From the NCBI RefSeq assembly GCF_019331725.1, contig NZ_JAHBBF010000010.1:41285-105284 (forward strand): 64,000 nucleotides of DNA, in the 5' to 3' direction. Within the stretch, counting starts at the first letter, position 1, and each line of letters opens with the position of its first letter. The position numbers and the translations under genes were made by a program. The stretch comes from Bifidobacterium saguinibicoloris (GTDB lineage Bacteria; Actinomycetota; Actinomycetes; Actinomycetales; Bifidobacteriaceae). The notes beneath the pieces are model-generated. The model did no database searches. It had not been told where the DNA came from and saw only the letters and a list, made by a program, of their open reading frames with translations. This document shows positions 26,971 to 35,781 of this stretch, piece by piece.

Positions 26971-28545
26971 TTGTCCGAAACGCAGACAACCAACAATCAG
27001 CACACCGATCGGCGCGCCGCCGACACCACCAAACCGCATTTCGACGACCTCGCCTACGAGGTCGCCACCCCCACGAACGATGACGCCGGACGCGACTCCG
27101 GTCGCTTCGCGCATCCGCACCGCGTGATGCTTGGCCTGTACCTCGCCGTGTTCCTCGGCATGCTGTCCGAAACGTCGATGAACATCGCCCTGCCCGACCT
27201 GATGGACGAGTTCTCCGTCTCCTCCGGCACCGTGCAGTGGATGGTCGTCGGCTACATGCTCGCCATCGGCGTCGTCCTGCCGTGCGTCGGGTTCCTGCTC
27301 AAGTGGGTCAAGGCGAAGACGCTCGTCATCTTCGCGCTCGTCTGCTTCCTTGCCGGCGCGCTTGTGTGCACGTTCGCGACCGCGTTCCCCGTGCTGCTCG
27401 CCGGCCGCATCGTGCAGGGCGTCAGCACCGGCATCGTCCTGCCCACCATGTTCGCGTCGATCATGCGCGTGTTCCCGCCGGTCAAGATCGGCGCGGCCAA
27501 CGGCGTGGCCGGTCTGGTGATCATGTTCGCGCCGGTCGTCGGCCCGACCATCGCCGGCGCGCTCATCGGCGCCGTCTCCTGGCGTGCGATCTTCGCCCTG
27601 TTCGCGCTGATCGCCGCTGTCGCGCTCGTGCTCACCGCGCTGTTCTTCGTGACCCCGATCGAACGCACGCGTCCGGCGGTCGACGTCATCTCCATCATCA
27701 CTTCCGCAATCGGTTTCGGCTGCCTCGTCGCCGGCGTGAGCCTCGTCGCCGACATGGGCTTCTCCCCGGCCGTCATCGGCCTGCTGGTCGTCGGCATCGT
27801 GGTGCTCGCGTTCTATGCGCGCCGCCAGCTCACCATCGCCGATCCGCTGCTCGACCTGCGCGCGCTCGGCGTGGCCGCGTTCCGCACCCCGGCCATCATG
27901 GTCTCCTGCTCGTTCGCCTGCACGCTCGCGTTCATGTACCTCGTGCCGCAGGAACTCCAGCGCGGCCTTGGCCTGAGCTCCACCGTCGCGGGCATGCTCA
28001 TGCTGCCCGGCGGCATCGTCAACGCGGTGTGCACGCTGGTCGCCGGCCGCCTGTTCGACCGTCACGGCGCCCGTCGTCTCGTGTGGAGCGGCGTGGTGAT
28101 GGCCGTGATCGGCGGCGCGCTGTTCTATGCGATCGGCGTCGGCGCCCCGATCGCGCTGTTCCTCGCCGCGCACATCATCGTGATGATCGGCATTCCGTTC
28201 ATCCAGCAGTCCACGCAGTCCGCCGCGCTCAAGGCGCTGCCCGGCCGCATGGCCGCCGACGGCAGCACCATCCTCAACACGATGCAGCAGGTGTGCGGCG
28301 CCATCTCCACCGCCGTCGCCACCTGCCTGCTGGGCCTCGGGCAGACGCACTACGCGGCTGCCGGCGGCTCGAACCCGGCGCAGGGCTTCGTGGACGGCTC
28401 GCGCTACGGCTACCTGTTCGGTCTCGCTCTGGTCGTGGTCGTGCTCGCGTTCTCGTTCGCACTGCGGGAGCGTCATGACGCGCCGAAGCTTGTGCCGGTC
28501 GAAACGGGCGTCGAACGCGCCGAGAAGGAGAACCTCGCGGCGTGA
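26971..28545 (+). CDS. MFS exporter, DHA2 (EmrB/QacA) family
   Basis: The 524-residue protein has a hydrophilic N-terminus (1-50) and about 14 membrane helices, with the family marker MNIALPDLMDEF and GYMLAIGVVLP early, and MFS motif LLAGRIVQGVSTGIVLPTM. DHA2 proteins are proton antiporters for drugs, bile salts or cationic compounds. The start is TTG at 26971 because it has an agagagg ribosome site seven bases away, and an earlier in-frame ATG (26770) falls inside the galactose terminator. It interrupts the otherwise gal-to-UPF0237 order, so it may be an insertion relative to relatives; substrate unknown. Confidence 0.85.
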   Translation: MSETQTTNNQHTDRRAADTTKPHFDDLAYEVATPTNDDAGRDSGRFAHPHRVMLGLYLAVFLGMLSETSMNIALPDLMDEFSVSSGTVQWMVVGYMLAIGVVLPCVGFLLKWVKAKTLVIFALVCFLAGALVCTFATAFPVLLAGRIVQGVSTGIVLPTMFASIMRVFPPVKIGAANGVAGLVIMFAPVVGPTIAGALIGAVSWRAIFALFALIAAVALVLTALFFVTPIERTRPAVDVISIITSAIGFGCLVAGVSLVADMGFSPAVIGLLVVGIVVLAFYARRQLTIADPLLDLRALGVAAFRTPAIMVSCSFACTLAFMYLVPQELQRGLGLSSTVAGMLMLPGGIVNAVCTLVAGRLFDRHGARRLVWSGVVMAVIGGALFYAIGVGAPIALFLAAHIIVMIGIPFIQQSTQSAALKALPGRMAADGSTILNTMQQVCGAISTAVATCLLGLGQTHYAAAGGSNPAQGFVDGSRYGYLFGLALVVVVLAFSFALRERHDAPKLVPVETGVERAEKENLAA

Positions 28546-28696
28546 ACCCCACGGTCGGACGACGTGACGTACGTGACGTACGTGCCGTCCGGACACGACA
28601 CGGTCGGATGACGCGACGTCCTGACCGACGTCGCATGACATCGGATGACGTAACGTGACGTCGCAGGCCGCGGGCTTGGACGTTACGACGCATCGC
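28546..28696 (+). other. Intergenic stretch with short repeats
   Basis: gacgtacgtgacgtacgtg and several further acgtgacgtc-like units make it rich in GACGTAC palindromes. No gene. Confidence 0.4.
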
Positions 28697-28730
28697 AACG
28701 GGTGTCTTCCTATACTGGAAGACACCCGTT
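28697..28730 (+). terminator. Terminator after the MFS gene
   Basis: Fourteen-base-pair perfect stem (28697-28710 with 28717-28730) with a six-base loop TATACT, then tctcgtc. The loop equals a -10 sequence, so terminator and promoter may overlap. Confidence 0.65.
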
Positions 28731-28758
28731 TCTCGTCTTCCCCAATCTCAGGAGCTTC

Positions 28759-29031
28759 ATGAACAAGGCAATCATCACCGTCGTCGGACACGACACCGTC
28801 GGCATCATCGCACGCGTCTGCACCTACCTGTCCAACCACAACGTCAACGTGCTCGACATCTCCCAGACCATCATCGACGGCTTCTTCAACATGATGATGA
28901 TCGTCGACTACTCCAACTCCGACAAGGAATTCAGCGCCATGGTCGGCAACCTCGAGGACCTCGGCGACGACATCGGCGTACGCATCCGCTGCCAGCGCGA
29001 GGAGATCTTCACCAAGATGCATAGGATTTGA
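28759..29031 (+). CDS. ACT-domain protein, UPF0237 family
   Basis: The 90-residue protein is a single ACT domain (KAIITVVGHDTVGIIARVCTYLSNHNVNVLDISQTI). Family UPF0237 is small, widespread and almost always next to a UPF0210 gene, as here (29137). ACT domains bind small ligands such as amino acids; the ligand is not known. ATG with caggagc ribosome site. The gap to the next gene holds two hairpins, so the pair may be separately expressed despite the conserved neighbourhood. Confidence 0.93.
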   Translation: MNKAIITVVGHDTVGIIARVCTYLSNHNVNVLDISQTIIDGFFNMMMIVDYSNSDKEFSAMVGNLEDLGDDIGVRIRCQREEIFTKMHRI

Positions 29032-29092
29032 GTCGGCCCGCTCGGCAGGCCGACTCACGCGAGGAGGTGGAAAGCCCGGTGGGCTTTCCACC
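29032..29092 (+). terminator. Two hairpins after the ACT-domain gene
   Basis: Seven-base stem 29032-29038 with 29048-29054, then a twelve-base-pair stem 29066-29077 with 29081-29092 and three-base loop. No T-run. Confidence 0.6.
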
Positions 29093-29106
29093 GACGGAGC
29101 CATCCT

Positions 29107-29112
29107 TATAAT
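29107..29112 (+). promoter_or_regulatory. -10 box of the UPF0210 gene
   Basis: Perfect TATAAT, giving a short leader with an agaaag ribosome site before ATG 29137. Confidence 0.6.
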
Positions 29113-29136
29113 CGAACTTTCCAGAAAGACAACACC

Positions 29137-30501
29137 ATGCTGAATATCATGGAGGTCCACGAGACCAATCAGATGATCGAGCAGGAGAAGCTCGACGTGC
29201 GCACCATCACGATGGGCATCTCGCTGCTCGACTGCGCCACCGACGACGTCGACGAGACCTGCGACAACATCTACCGCAAGATCACCACCTACGCGAAGGA
29301 CCTCGTCTCCACCGGCGAGGACATCGAACGCGACTACGGCATCCCGATCGTCAACAAGCGCATCACCGTCACCCCGATCTCGCTGGTAGGCGCCAGCTGC
29401 TGCAAGACCACCGGCGACTTCGTCAAGATCGCCCACGCGCTCGACCGTGCGGCCAAGGAGGTCGGCGTCAACCTCATCGGCGGCTACTCCGCGCTCGTCT
29501 CCAAGGCCATGACCCCGGCCGAGGAGCTGCTCATCAGGTCGCTGCCGCAGGCGCTGAGCGAAACCGAGGTCGTCTGCTCGTCCGTCAACGTTGGCTCCAC
29601 GAAGACCGGCATCGACATGAACGCCGTCGAACTGCTCGGCCACATCGTCAAGGACATCGCGCATGCCACGGCCGACAACGATTCCTACGGCTGCGTGAAA
29701 TTCGTGGCGTTCTGCAACGTGCCCGACGACAACCCGTTCATGGCCGGCGGCTTCCACGGCGTCACCGAAGGCGACGCGGTCATCAACGTCGGCGTCTCCG
29801 GCCCGGGCGTCGTCTCCCGCGCGCTCGACGCGGCAAAAGGCAAGGACTTCGAATTCCTGTGCGAGACCATCAAGCGCACCGCGTTCAAGATCACGCGCGT
29901 GGGGCAATTGGTCGCGCAGGAGGCCTCGCGCCGCCTCGGCGTGCCGTTCGGCATCATCGACCTGTCGCTGGCGCCGACCCCGGCCGTGGGTGATTCGGTC
30001 GGCGAAGTGCTGGAGAAGATCGGCCTCGAACAGGTCGGCGCGCCCGGCACCACCGCGGCGCTCGCCATGCTCAACGACCAGGTCAAGAAGGGCGGCATCA
30101 TGGCGTCCTCCTACGTGGGCGGCCTCTCCGGCGCGTTCATCCCCGTCTCCGAGGACAAGAACATGATCGACGCCGCGGCCTCAGGGTGCCTCACCATCGA
30201 GAAGCTCGAGGCGATGACCTGCGTGTGCTCGGTGGGTCTCGACATGATCGCCATCCCCGGTGACACGTCCGCCGCCACGATCTCCGGCATCATCGCCGAC
30301 GAGGCGGCCATCGGCATGGTCAACCAGAAGACCACTGCCGTGCGCGTCATCCCGGTGGAAGGCAAGGGCGTGGGCGAGATGGCCAACTTCGGCGGTCTCA
30401 TGGGCTACGCGCCCATCATCCCGGTGAACCAGACCTCGTGCGAGGCGTTCGTCACGCGCGGCGGCCGCATCCCCGCTCCGATCCACTCGTTCAAGAACTG
30501 A
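29137..30501 (+). CDS. UPF0210 (DUF711) family protein
   Basis: The 454-residue protein belongs to UPF0210, a TIM-barrel-like family related to pyruvate formate-lyase folds but without the glycyl-radical motif. Signature segments: [75 protein letters not shown] and the ending [11 protein letters not shown]. Its neighbour is the UPF0237 ACT protein, a pairing conserved across bacteria and archaea, so the two probably act together; the reaction is unknown. TATAAT and an agaaag ribosome site precede the ATG; a long hairpin terminator follows. Confidence 0.93.
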   Translation: MLNIMEVHETNQMIEQEKLDVRTITMGISLLDCATDDVDETCDNIYRKITTYAKDLVSTGEDIERDYGIPIVNKRITVTPISLVGASCCKTTGDFVKIAHALDRAAKEVGVNLIGGYSALVSKAMTPAEELLIRSLPQALSETEVVCSSVNVGSTKTGIDMNAVELLGHIVKDIAHATADNDSYGCVKFVAFCNVPDDNPFMAGGFHGVTEGDAVINVGVSGPGVVSRALDAAKGKDFEFLCETIKRTAFKITRVGQLVAQEASRRLGVPFGIIDLSLAPTPAVGDSVGEVLEKIGLEQVGAPGTTAALAMLNDQVKKGGIMASSYVGGLSGAFIPVSEDKNMIDAAASGCLTIEKLEAMTCVCSVGLDMIAIPGDTSAATISGIIADEAAIGMVNQKTTAVRVIPVEGKGVGEMANFGGLMGYAPIIPVNQTSCEAFVTRGGRIPAPIHSFKN

Positions 30502-30506
30502 TTTCC

Positions 30507-30558
30507 GGGGCCGGCTCATTCGGTTGCCGATTGCACGGCGACCGGATGAGCCGGCCCC
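30507..30558 (+). terminator. Terminator of the UPF0210 gene
   Basis: Thirteen-base-pair stem (30507-30519 with 30546-30558), with further inner pairing (cggttgcc with ggcgaccg). Confidence 0.75.
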
Positions 30559-30970
30559 GTCGTATTCATGCGTGTTCTATGCGCCATTCGATGGCCATCC
30601 GCGCTACGAGGGGTGCATTTCGGATGCTCCGGACATCCATCTCTCCTACGAGGGGTGCCCTTTCCTCGGACCGTGACCCGAAACGGGACCAACCTCATTG
30701 GAATCACGCCGTTCGGAGCGGTTGCATACCCGGCGGGCCACCCCTCGTAGTCAGGGTAGAGCTTCGCGAACGTCGAAATACGCCCCTGATAGCGCGGATA
30801 GGCGTTCTTGGCGGTCACGCGACTGCCGATGGAAGCCCGAATCGTCCGGTCGTCACGGAATCGGTCGCATCGGGCAGAGCATGGCCTATGCTCGGTTGTC
30901 GGTCGCGGCCCGTGAGGGTGCCGCGTACGAGCACGCAATCGAGACGAATGAGAAATCGACGGTGAAGCAT
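30559..30970. other. Intergenic region with dispersed 12-bp repeats, no intact gene
   Basis: ctacgaggggtg occurs at 30604-30615 and 30646-30657, and inverted at 30739-30750. A minus-strand reading around 30650-30850 (GSRVTAKNAYPRYQG, STFAKLYPDYEGW) looks protein-like in composition but has no credible start or end and may be a gene remnant or repeat-derived. Confidence 0.4.
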
Positions 30971-31642
30971 ATGAACGAAACCGAAACCACACCGGATACG
31001 ACCCCGGAGGCCTCCGGTAACCCGGAGGACAAGGTCGAGAAGATGTTCGAATACGGCTACCGCAAGTCGAACTACGGGCCGGACGAACTCGTCACCGACG
31101 CGCACGGCAACCCGATCTCGGTGGTCGACGCGATGCTCTCCGCCGAGAAGGCCGCGGAGACCGAGACCGTCACCCCGCACCTGTGCTACTACAGCCCGCG
31201 CATCCCCGGCAACACCGGCTCCGCGATCCGCCTGTGCGCGGTGACCGGTACCATCCTGCATCTCGTGGAGCCGCTCGGCTTCAACCTGCGCGACACGAAG
31301 CTGCGCCGCGCCGGCCTCGACTACCACGACATGGCCCACGTGGTGCTGCACCCGAACTTCGAGAACCTCGTCGAATCTATGCCGAACTCGCGCATCATCG
31401 CGTTCACCGCGCACGCCACGAAGCTGTACACGGACATCGAATACAGGCCGACCGACATCCTGCTGTTCGGACCCGAACCGGGCAACATTCCCGATCCGAT
31501 GGACATCATGGCCGGTCCGCACGTGGCCGAACAGGTCCGTCTGCCTATGCGTCCGAGCCTGCGCTCGCTGAACCTCACCAACTGCGCGTCCATCGCCATC
31601 TACGAGGCGTGGCGCCAGCTGAACTTCGCCGGCGGACGCTGA
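30971..31642 (+). CDS. trmL: tRNA (cytidine(34)-2'-O)-methyltransferase, SpoU/TrmL family
   Basis: Residues about 70-223 form the SPOUT/TrmL domain: YYSPRIPGNTGSAIRLCAVTGTILHLVEPLGF (motif 1), ILLFGPEPGNIP (motif 2) and RSLNLTNCASIAIYEAWRQ (motif 3). TrmL modifies the wobble base of leucine tRNAs using S-adenosylmethionine. A ~65-residue acidic N-terminal extension is not part of the fold. ATG 30971 is the simplest start; longer upstream reading lacks a ribosome site. After the stop, the DNA continues with repeated Gly-Glu-Pro-like units in another frame. Confidence 0.9.
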   Translation: MNETETTPDTTPEASGNPEDKVEKMFEYGYRKSNYGPDELVTDAHGNPISVVDAMLSAEKAAETETVTPHLCYYSPRIPGNTGSAIRLCAVTGTILHLVEPLGFNLRDTKLRRAGLDYHDMAHVVLHPNFENLVESMPNSRIIAFTAHATKLYTDIEYRPTDILLFGPEPGNIPDPMDIMAGPHVAEQVRLPMRPSLRSLNLTNCASIAIYEAWRQLNFAGGR

Positions 31643-31764
31643 AGCCTGCGGCCGGCGAGCCTGCAGTCAGCGAGACTGCGTCCGGCGATCCGACGGCCGG
31701 TGAACCTGCGGGTTGGATGGTTTCGTGGCTGATGGCCTGTGGCGGGTACGGCCGGTGCCTCAGC

Positions 31765-31870
31765 GTACGTTGGCGACGGTGTTATTCGTCGTCGCCGTCG
31801 GCGGCGTACGCTGAATCCCGCCGAGTGTACGTTGGTGACGGTGATGGTGGATAATGCCGTGCGGAACGTG
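31765..31870 (+). repeat. Copy A of a ~105-bp direct repeat flanking the 32103-33167 gene
   Basis: The first 50 bases (31765-31814) match 33511-33560 at about 48 of 50 positions, in the same orientation; the second half matches less closely. Each copy contains the unit gtacgttggYgacggtg twice and the palindrome partner cgtacgctga. Confidence 0.8.
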
Positions 31871-31933
31871 CTGTTGGAACGTGCTGTCGGTGGAACGTGC
31901 TGTTGGAACGTGCTGTCGGTGGAACGTGCTGCG
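31863..31933 (+). repeat. 29-bp tandem repeat
   Basis: ggaacgtgctg occurs five times with alternating 13- and 16-base spacing, i.e. about two and a half 29-base units. Confidence 0.75.
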
Positions 31934-32102
31934 GATGGAAGGTCTCTGTCCGATTTCCGCCCGGTTCCGTCCGGCGGCGGGCCCGTAGTTCTGTCCGATT
32001 TCCGCCCGGTTTCGTCCGATGGTGCCATCCAGGATCCGGGGACTTTCCACTTGACGACGACTGACTCCGGTGGTTGCACCGTCGGCGTCGTCAGCCCACT
32101 GC

Positions 32103-33167
32103 TCACCGGCGATACGGGTCGTCGGCCGTGAGTTGGGGCACGCCGCTATCCCTGAGCATCATGAACAGGCGGTTCGAGATGAAGGCGTCCTCGTAGGTGC
32201 AGTGCAGAATCGTTGTGACTCCGGCCGCGCGTAGCGTCCGATCCCGTTCGTCCCTCTCGTTGAACAACTGCCTGGCGGTTCTGCCATGCGTCATGGAAGG
32301 GTCCTCGTATTTGGCCATGCCGTCGTATTCCAATACGATGATCCGGCCGTCGTACAAGCGCCATACGAAATCCGCGCGGAAGCGGCGGACCGGATATGCA
32401 GGATCGCGGAATTCGACCTGAAGCTGCGGTACGGCGAATCCGTTGTCGATGATGATCGCTCGGACCATCGATTCCCCGCCGTTTTCGCTTTCGGCGGTGG
32501 CGTGACGCAGCAGTGTCTGTATCGGAGTGCCGTCCTCGTGCATGCCTTTGCACGCTTTCCTCACCGTGTCCATGTCCAGGCCTTTCCTCGCCGCGGAATC
32601 GAACAGCGGCAATGCGAAACGGAACGGCAGACTCAATCCGCAGTCGATCAGAGTCCGGGTGGCGTTGGTCACTCTGATGCCGTTGACGCGTTCCGATTCG
32701 ATTGATGGAACGTAGAGACGACGAACTTGGTATGGGGCTTCCTTCGTCTCGTCGTGGCCGCGTCCGTCCAATCGGGGAGACACCCGGTATCCGTTTACCG
32801 GCATCCGGCGGGACAGTTCGGCTTTGGACGTGATAAGCCGGCCTTCGTTGTTCGCGAGGTAGACGCATCGGTCGTGGATATTCCATGAATGGTCGAAGCC
32901 GTGGGCATCGGCCGCGGTCATTGCGGCGAATATCCATCGTGGATGCAGTCGAGCCAATCCGCGGGCCACATGGAGCGAACGTTGGCATGTATTCATCGTC
33001 CGCCAATATTCGGGCGGCACGTAGAGATTCTGGTAGGGGGAAATCAGTTCGCCACGGTCGGCGCGACGTTTCAGCGCCCGACGGAGGGCGTCCTCGTCTC
33101 CGAACGCGCAGCGTTGTTCCCGCATCGCCTGTTCGAGGCAGGAGTTGACGGCTTTGTGCTGCTTCAT
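32103..33167 (-). CDS. DUF559/VSR-like endonuclease-fold protein with AbiEi-like N-terminus
   Basis: The 354-residue protein has an N-terminal winged-helix-like domain (RRALKRRADRGELISPYQNLYV, the AbiEi-type antitoxin layout) and a C-terminal domain like DUF559/very-short-patch-repair nucleases: RFRADFVWRLYDGRIIVLEYDG with acidic metal-site candidates, then ERDRTLRAAGVTTI. Proteins of this composite type are common in actinobacteria and are of unknown function, often in variable regions. The start at 33167 (MKQHKAV) is an estimate; the reading stays open to 33260. It lies alone on the minus strand in repeat DNA, between two direct ~105-bp repeats, with base composition lower in GC than its neighbours. 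Defence or repair roles are speculation. Confidence 0.7.
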   Translation of the reverse strand: MKQHKAVNSCLEQAMREQRCAFGDEDALRRALKRRADRGELISPYQNLYVPPEYWRTMNTCQRSLHVARGLARLHPRWIFAAMTAADAHGFDHSWNIHDRCVYLANNEGRLITSKAELSRRMPVNGYRVSPRLDGRGHDETKEAPYQVRRLYVPSIESERVNGIRVTNATRTLIDCGLSLPFRFALPLFDSAARKGLDMDTVRKACKGMHEDGTPIQTLLRHATAESENGGESMVRAIIIDNGFAVPQLQVEFRDPAYPVRRFRADFVWRLYDGRIIVLEYDGMAKYEDPSMTHGRTARQLFNERDERDRTLRAAGVTTILHCTYEDAFISNRLFMMLRDSGVPQLTADDPYRR

Positions 33168-33332
33168 CACTCTACGGTAGATGGTGTTCAGGTGATTATG
33201 CAATATGACGATTGTGGATGACACGCCGAGGGAACGTGGCATTGTGGATAACCTCGGCATTCCAGGGTGTGGATGTGTCGGTTTGGTCTGATTGGTCCGG
33301 TTCGTTCGGTTGGTCCGTTCGAATCGGTCTGG

Positions 33333-33368
33333 CCTGATTCGTTCGGTCGGCCTGATTCGTTCGGTCGG
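33333..33368 (+). repeat. 18-bp tandem duplication in G/T-biased segment
   Basis: Two perfect, adjacent 18-base units, within a strongly strand-asymmetric stretch. Confidence 0.75.
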
Positions 33369-33510
33369 TTCTGTTGGTCTAGGTGATCTATTTGATTCGG
33401 ACTGGTGGAATCGTCGGTCTGGTCGGTTCGGTCGGTCTGGTCGTCTGGTTGGTCTGGTTGTCCTGTGGGTGTGTATGTCGCCGATTCGGCCATGGGTGAC
33501 TGATTGTGCC

Positions 33511-33616
33511 GTACGTTGGTGACGGTGTGATTCGTCGTCGCCGTCGGCGGCGTACGCTGAGGTTTGTTCAGTGTACGTTGGCGACGGTGGGTATGGGGAA
33601 AGCCGTCGGGAACGTA
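33511..33616 (+). repeat. Copy B of the ~105-bp direct repeat
   Basis: Matches 31765-31870 in the same orientation, best over its first 50 bases. Its end lies 95 bases from the next gene. Confidence 0.8.
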
Positions 33617-33710
33617 CGGTGACGTTTGAGATGGGCGGCGAGGACGGGGCCGTTGGGGGAGTGTGACATGGACGTCCGGATAGTGACTCTCGGAATCCAA
33701 GTCGTCGCCG

Positions 33711-35741
33711 TCACAGCACCGGCGAGCCGCACTGCGGGCAGAATCTCGCCGGCCGATTGCCGAGTGCGGCGCCGCACCGGGCGCAGAATCTCGACGTCGA
33801 CGGGGATATCGGAGATACCGGAGATACCGGAGATACCTGCATCGGCGTGGACGATGCGGTGGCCGGTGATGCGGTGGCCGGTGACGCGGTGCCCGTAGCC
33901 GTCGGCATAGGCGGCATGGACGGTGCCGGAGGCACCGGCATCGGCACAGGCACGGTCCGTCTGGCTGCGGCTGCGGTTTCGGCTGAGGTTTCGGATGCGC
34001 TCACCGGCATGGGTACGGGCAAGGGTTCCGGAACCGGTGTCGGCACCGGTTCCGGAACCGGCGGCATGTCGGCGTGCGGCGGTTCCGACGTCTCCGTTTT
34101 GCCATGTCCGCTCCCATACCTGCGACGGCGTATCACCATGATCACCGTGACCACGATGGCCGCGATCACGGCGAGTGCCACCGCCGCCACCATGACGATG
34201 TCCCACACGCCCATGCCGCGCAGCCATCGCCAGAGGAAGAAGCCGGAACCGCCCGTGCCGGTGCCGGTGTCATAGACCCGCCATGTGGTGGTGCCGGCCT
34301 TGTCATCCGATGCCGCGACGACGAACACGCCTGCCTTGGCGCTCCATTTCATGGAATCGCCTTTGCCTTCTCCCCATTCCGAGGGCAGATCCATCTTGGT
34401 GGAGGACAACGTGCCGTCGGCGAGATTGATCGTCGAAAGGAACGTGCCTTGGAGCGGCGAACTGCCGGATCCTCCCTGGTACCGGAACACATAGGCCCCG
34501 TCGTGCGAGAAGCCCAGGAACACGCCTGAATACTTCAGATATTCGTCGTCGCCGGGGTGATAGGAAGGTACGGTACCGTGCCGGATCGCCTTGCCGGTCG
34601 TCACGTCGACGAGCGTCCACTGCGAACCCGATACAGGACCGGAGCCGGTGCCGGTGCTTCCGGAGGGACCGTATCCCTTGGAGTAGGCCAGCACATACGA
34701 TGAAGGGCCGAACGGGTCCGTCTCGGCGAAGGCCGTTCCCTTGACGAGCGGCGTCACCTTCGCATCGTCCAGTCCCAGACGGTAGATTTTCTGGTTCAGC
34801 ACCTTGCCGCTGCCGTTGCGGTCCCTGACCAGATAGGTGATGAACATCGCCTTGTCGCCTTCAGTCATGTTCGCATGCGGCGCTCCGACCACCATGTCGT
34901 GCAGGTCGAATCCTTCGGGGGCCGTGATGACTTTGGAATCCGTCTGTTTGCCGGTGGAGGAATTATAGGTGCGCAGCGTGTATTCGGTCTTCGCGCCCTT
35001 CATCTCCTTCGCGACGACGAACAGCCGTGACAGGTCGCTGCCGGGGCGGATCGTCGAATCCGTAGGCAGGTCGAGGGTGACGAGGTGCTGCTTGGACACG
35101 TCGTAGACGGCGTAGCTGCTGCCGTTGTCGTCGTCCTTCCTGAGCAGCACGCGGTCGCGTGTCGCGGTATCGACCTTGTATGCGGTCATATCGCCGGACA
35201 GCTTCGTGACGTGTTTCGTGGAGGCGTCCATCCGGTTGAGTGTGTGCGTGCCGGCGTCGATGAAGAACGCCGCCGAGGAGTCCCTGGCGATGACGCCTTC
35301 GCCGCCGATTGGTGTGGTCTTGAGATTGGGGAGCGACACCAGATACCAGGATTGCGCATCCGAGTCGATGCGTTCCGCGATGGCGAGGGAACCGTCCTGC
35401 GAGACCTCCATCACGTTCATCGCGCCCTGCATGACCGCGCTACCCGACTGCACCGGTGTGGGAGGTGCGCCGGCCGCCAGGGCTTGGACCGGTGATGCCG
35501 CCATGCCGTACAGCAGCATTGCCAGCAGGATGAGGATCGCCGTGCGGCGGGCGGGTCGGGTAAGCCGTCGGATCGTTCCGCCGTGATGCGTCCCTTGGGA
35601 TGACGTTGCCGTCGCCATGGAGTCGGCGCAGGTGCGTGCGTCGTCGGGCATGCCGTCGAGGTTCGTGTCGGCCATGCGCGCGTTGCCTGTGATATGCGCG
35701 ATTCCAGCCGATTCGACGGTATGTGTTGTCCGCTTGTTCAT
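33711..35741 (-). CDS. Membrane protein: outside propeller-like domain, cytoplasmic C-terminal zinc ribbon (paralogue 1)
   Basis: The 676-residue protein has a long N-terminal region (1-66), a signal or anchor helix (about 68-90, ending SPVQALAAG), a beta-propeller-like outside domain (about 95-500, repeated DGSLAIAERIDSD / GLSHDGAYVF-type blades), a second membrane helix (about 508-532), a Pro/Val/Ala-rich cytoplasmic linker and a C-terminal double-CxxC zinc ribbon (Cys653, 656, 668, 671). The ATG has a gaagaagg ribosome site. It is 40 bases downstream of paralogue 2 on the same strand, so both likely share a transcript. I do not know the function; sensing outside and recruiting a partner through the ribbon is the simplest model. 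Confidence 0.75.
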   Translation of the reverse strand: MNKRTTHTVESAGIAHITGNARMADTNLDGMPDDARTCADSMATATSSQGTHHGGTIRRLTRPARRTAILILLAMLLYGMAASPVQALAAGAPPTPVQSGSAVMQGAMNVMEVSQDGSLAIAERIDSDAQSWYLVSLPNLKTTPIGGEGVIARDSSAAFFIDAGTHTLNRMDASTKHVTKLSGDMTAYKVDTATRDRVLLRKDDDNGSSYAVYDVSKQHLVTLDLPTDSTIRPGSDLSRLFVVAKEMKGAKTEYTLRTYNSSTGKQTDSKVITAPEGFDLHDMVVGAPHANMTEGDKAMFITYLVRDRNGSGKVLNQKIYRLGLDDAKVTPLVKGTAFAETDPFGPSSYVLAYSKGYGPSGSTGTGSGPVSGSQWTLVDVTTGKAIRHGTVPSYHPGDDEYLKYSGVFLGFSHDGAYVFRYQGGSGSSPLQGTFLSTINLADGTLSSTKMDLPSEWGEGKGDSMKWSAKAGVFVVAASDDKAGTTTWRVYDTGTGTGGSGFFLWRWLRGMGVWDIVMVAAVALAVIAAIVVTVIMVIRRRRYGSGHGKTETSEPPHADMPPVPEPVPTPVPEPLPVPMPVSASETSAETAAAARRTVPVPMPVPPAPSMPPMPTATGTASPATASPATASSTPMQVSPVSPVSPISPSTSRFCARCGAALGNRPARFCPQCGSPVL

Positions 35742-35781
35742 CGGGCCTTCTTCATTGCGTTTCGTTGTGTCTCGCCCTGCC

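Larger units (their letters stand above)
31643..32102. other. Repeat-rich intergenic region
   Basis: Holds periodic ccggcgagcc-type units at 31650-31720, repeat copy A (31765-31870), a 29-base tandem repeat of ggaacgtgctg units (31863-31933), and a 27-base segment ctgtccgatttccgcccggt found at 31946 and again 45 bases later at 31991. No supported gene. Confidence 0.55.
33168..33710. other. Low-complexity intergenic region
   Basis: From about 33283 to 33478 the plus strand is almost free of A and made of ggt/tcg/ttcg words; an 18-base unit (cctgattcgttcggtcgg) is tandemly repeated at 33333 and 33351. Repeat copy B (33511-33616) follows. No supported gene on either strand. Confidence 0.6.

Noticed and set aside
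28711..28716. TATACT as sole promoter of the ACT-domain gene
   Set aside because: No -35 at the right distance; sits in a terminator loop, so listed only as a low-interest observation.
30516..30992. 158-codon minus-strand frame between UPF0210 and trmL
   Set aside because: Overlaps a terminator and repeats, with no credible start; kept only as a possible remnant.
33188..33700. 170-codon minus-strand frame rich in Gln/Asp/Thr/Pro
   Set aside because: Composition follows the G/T-biased repeat on the other strand; no ribosome site and no conserved domain.
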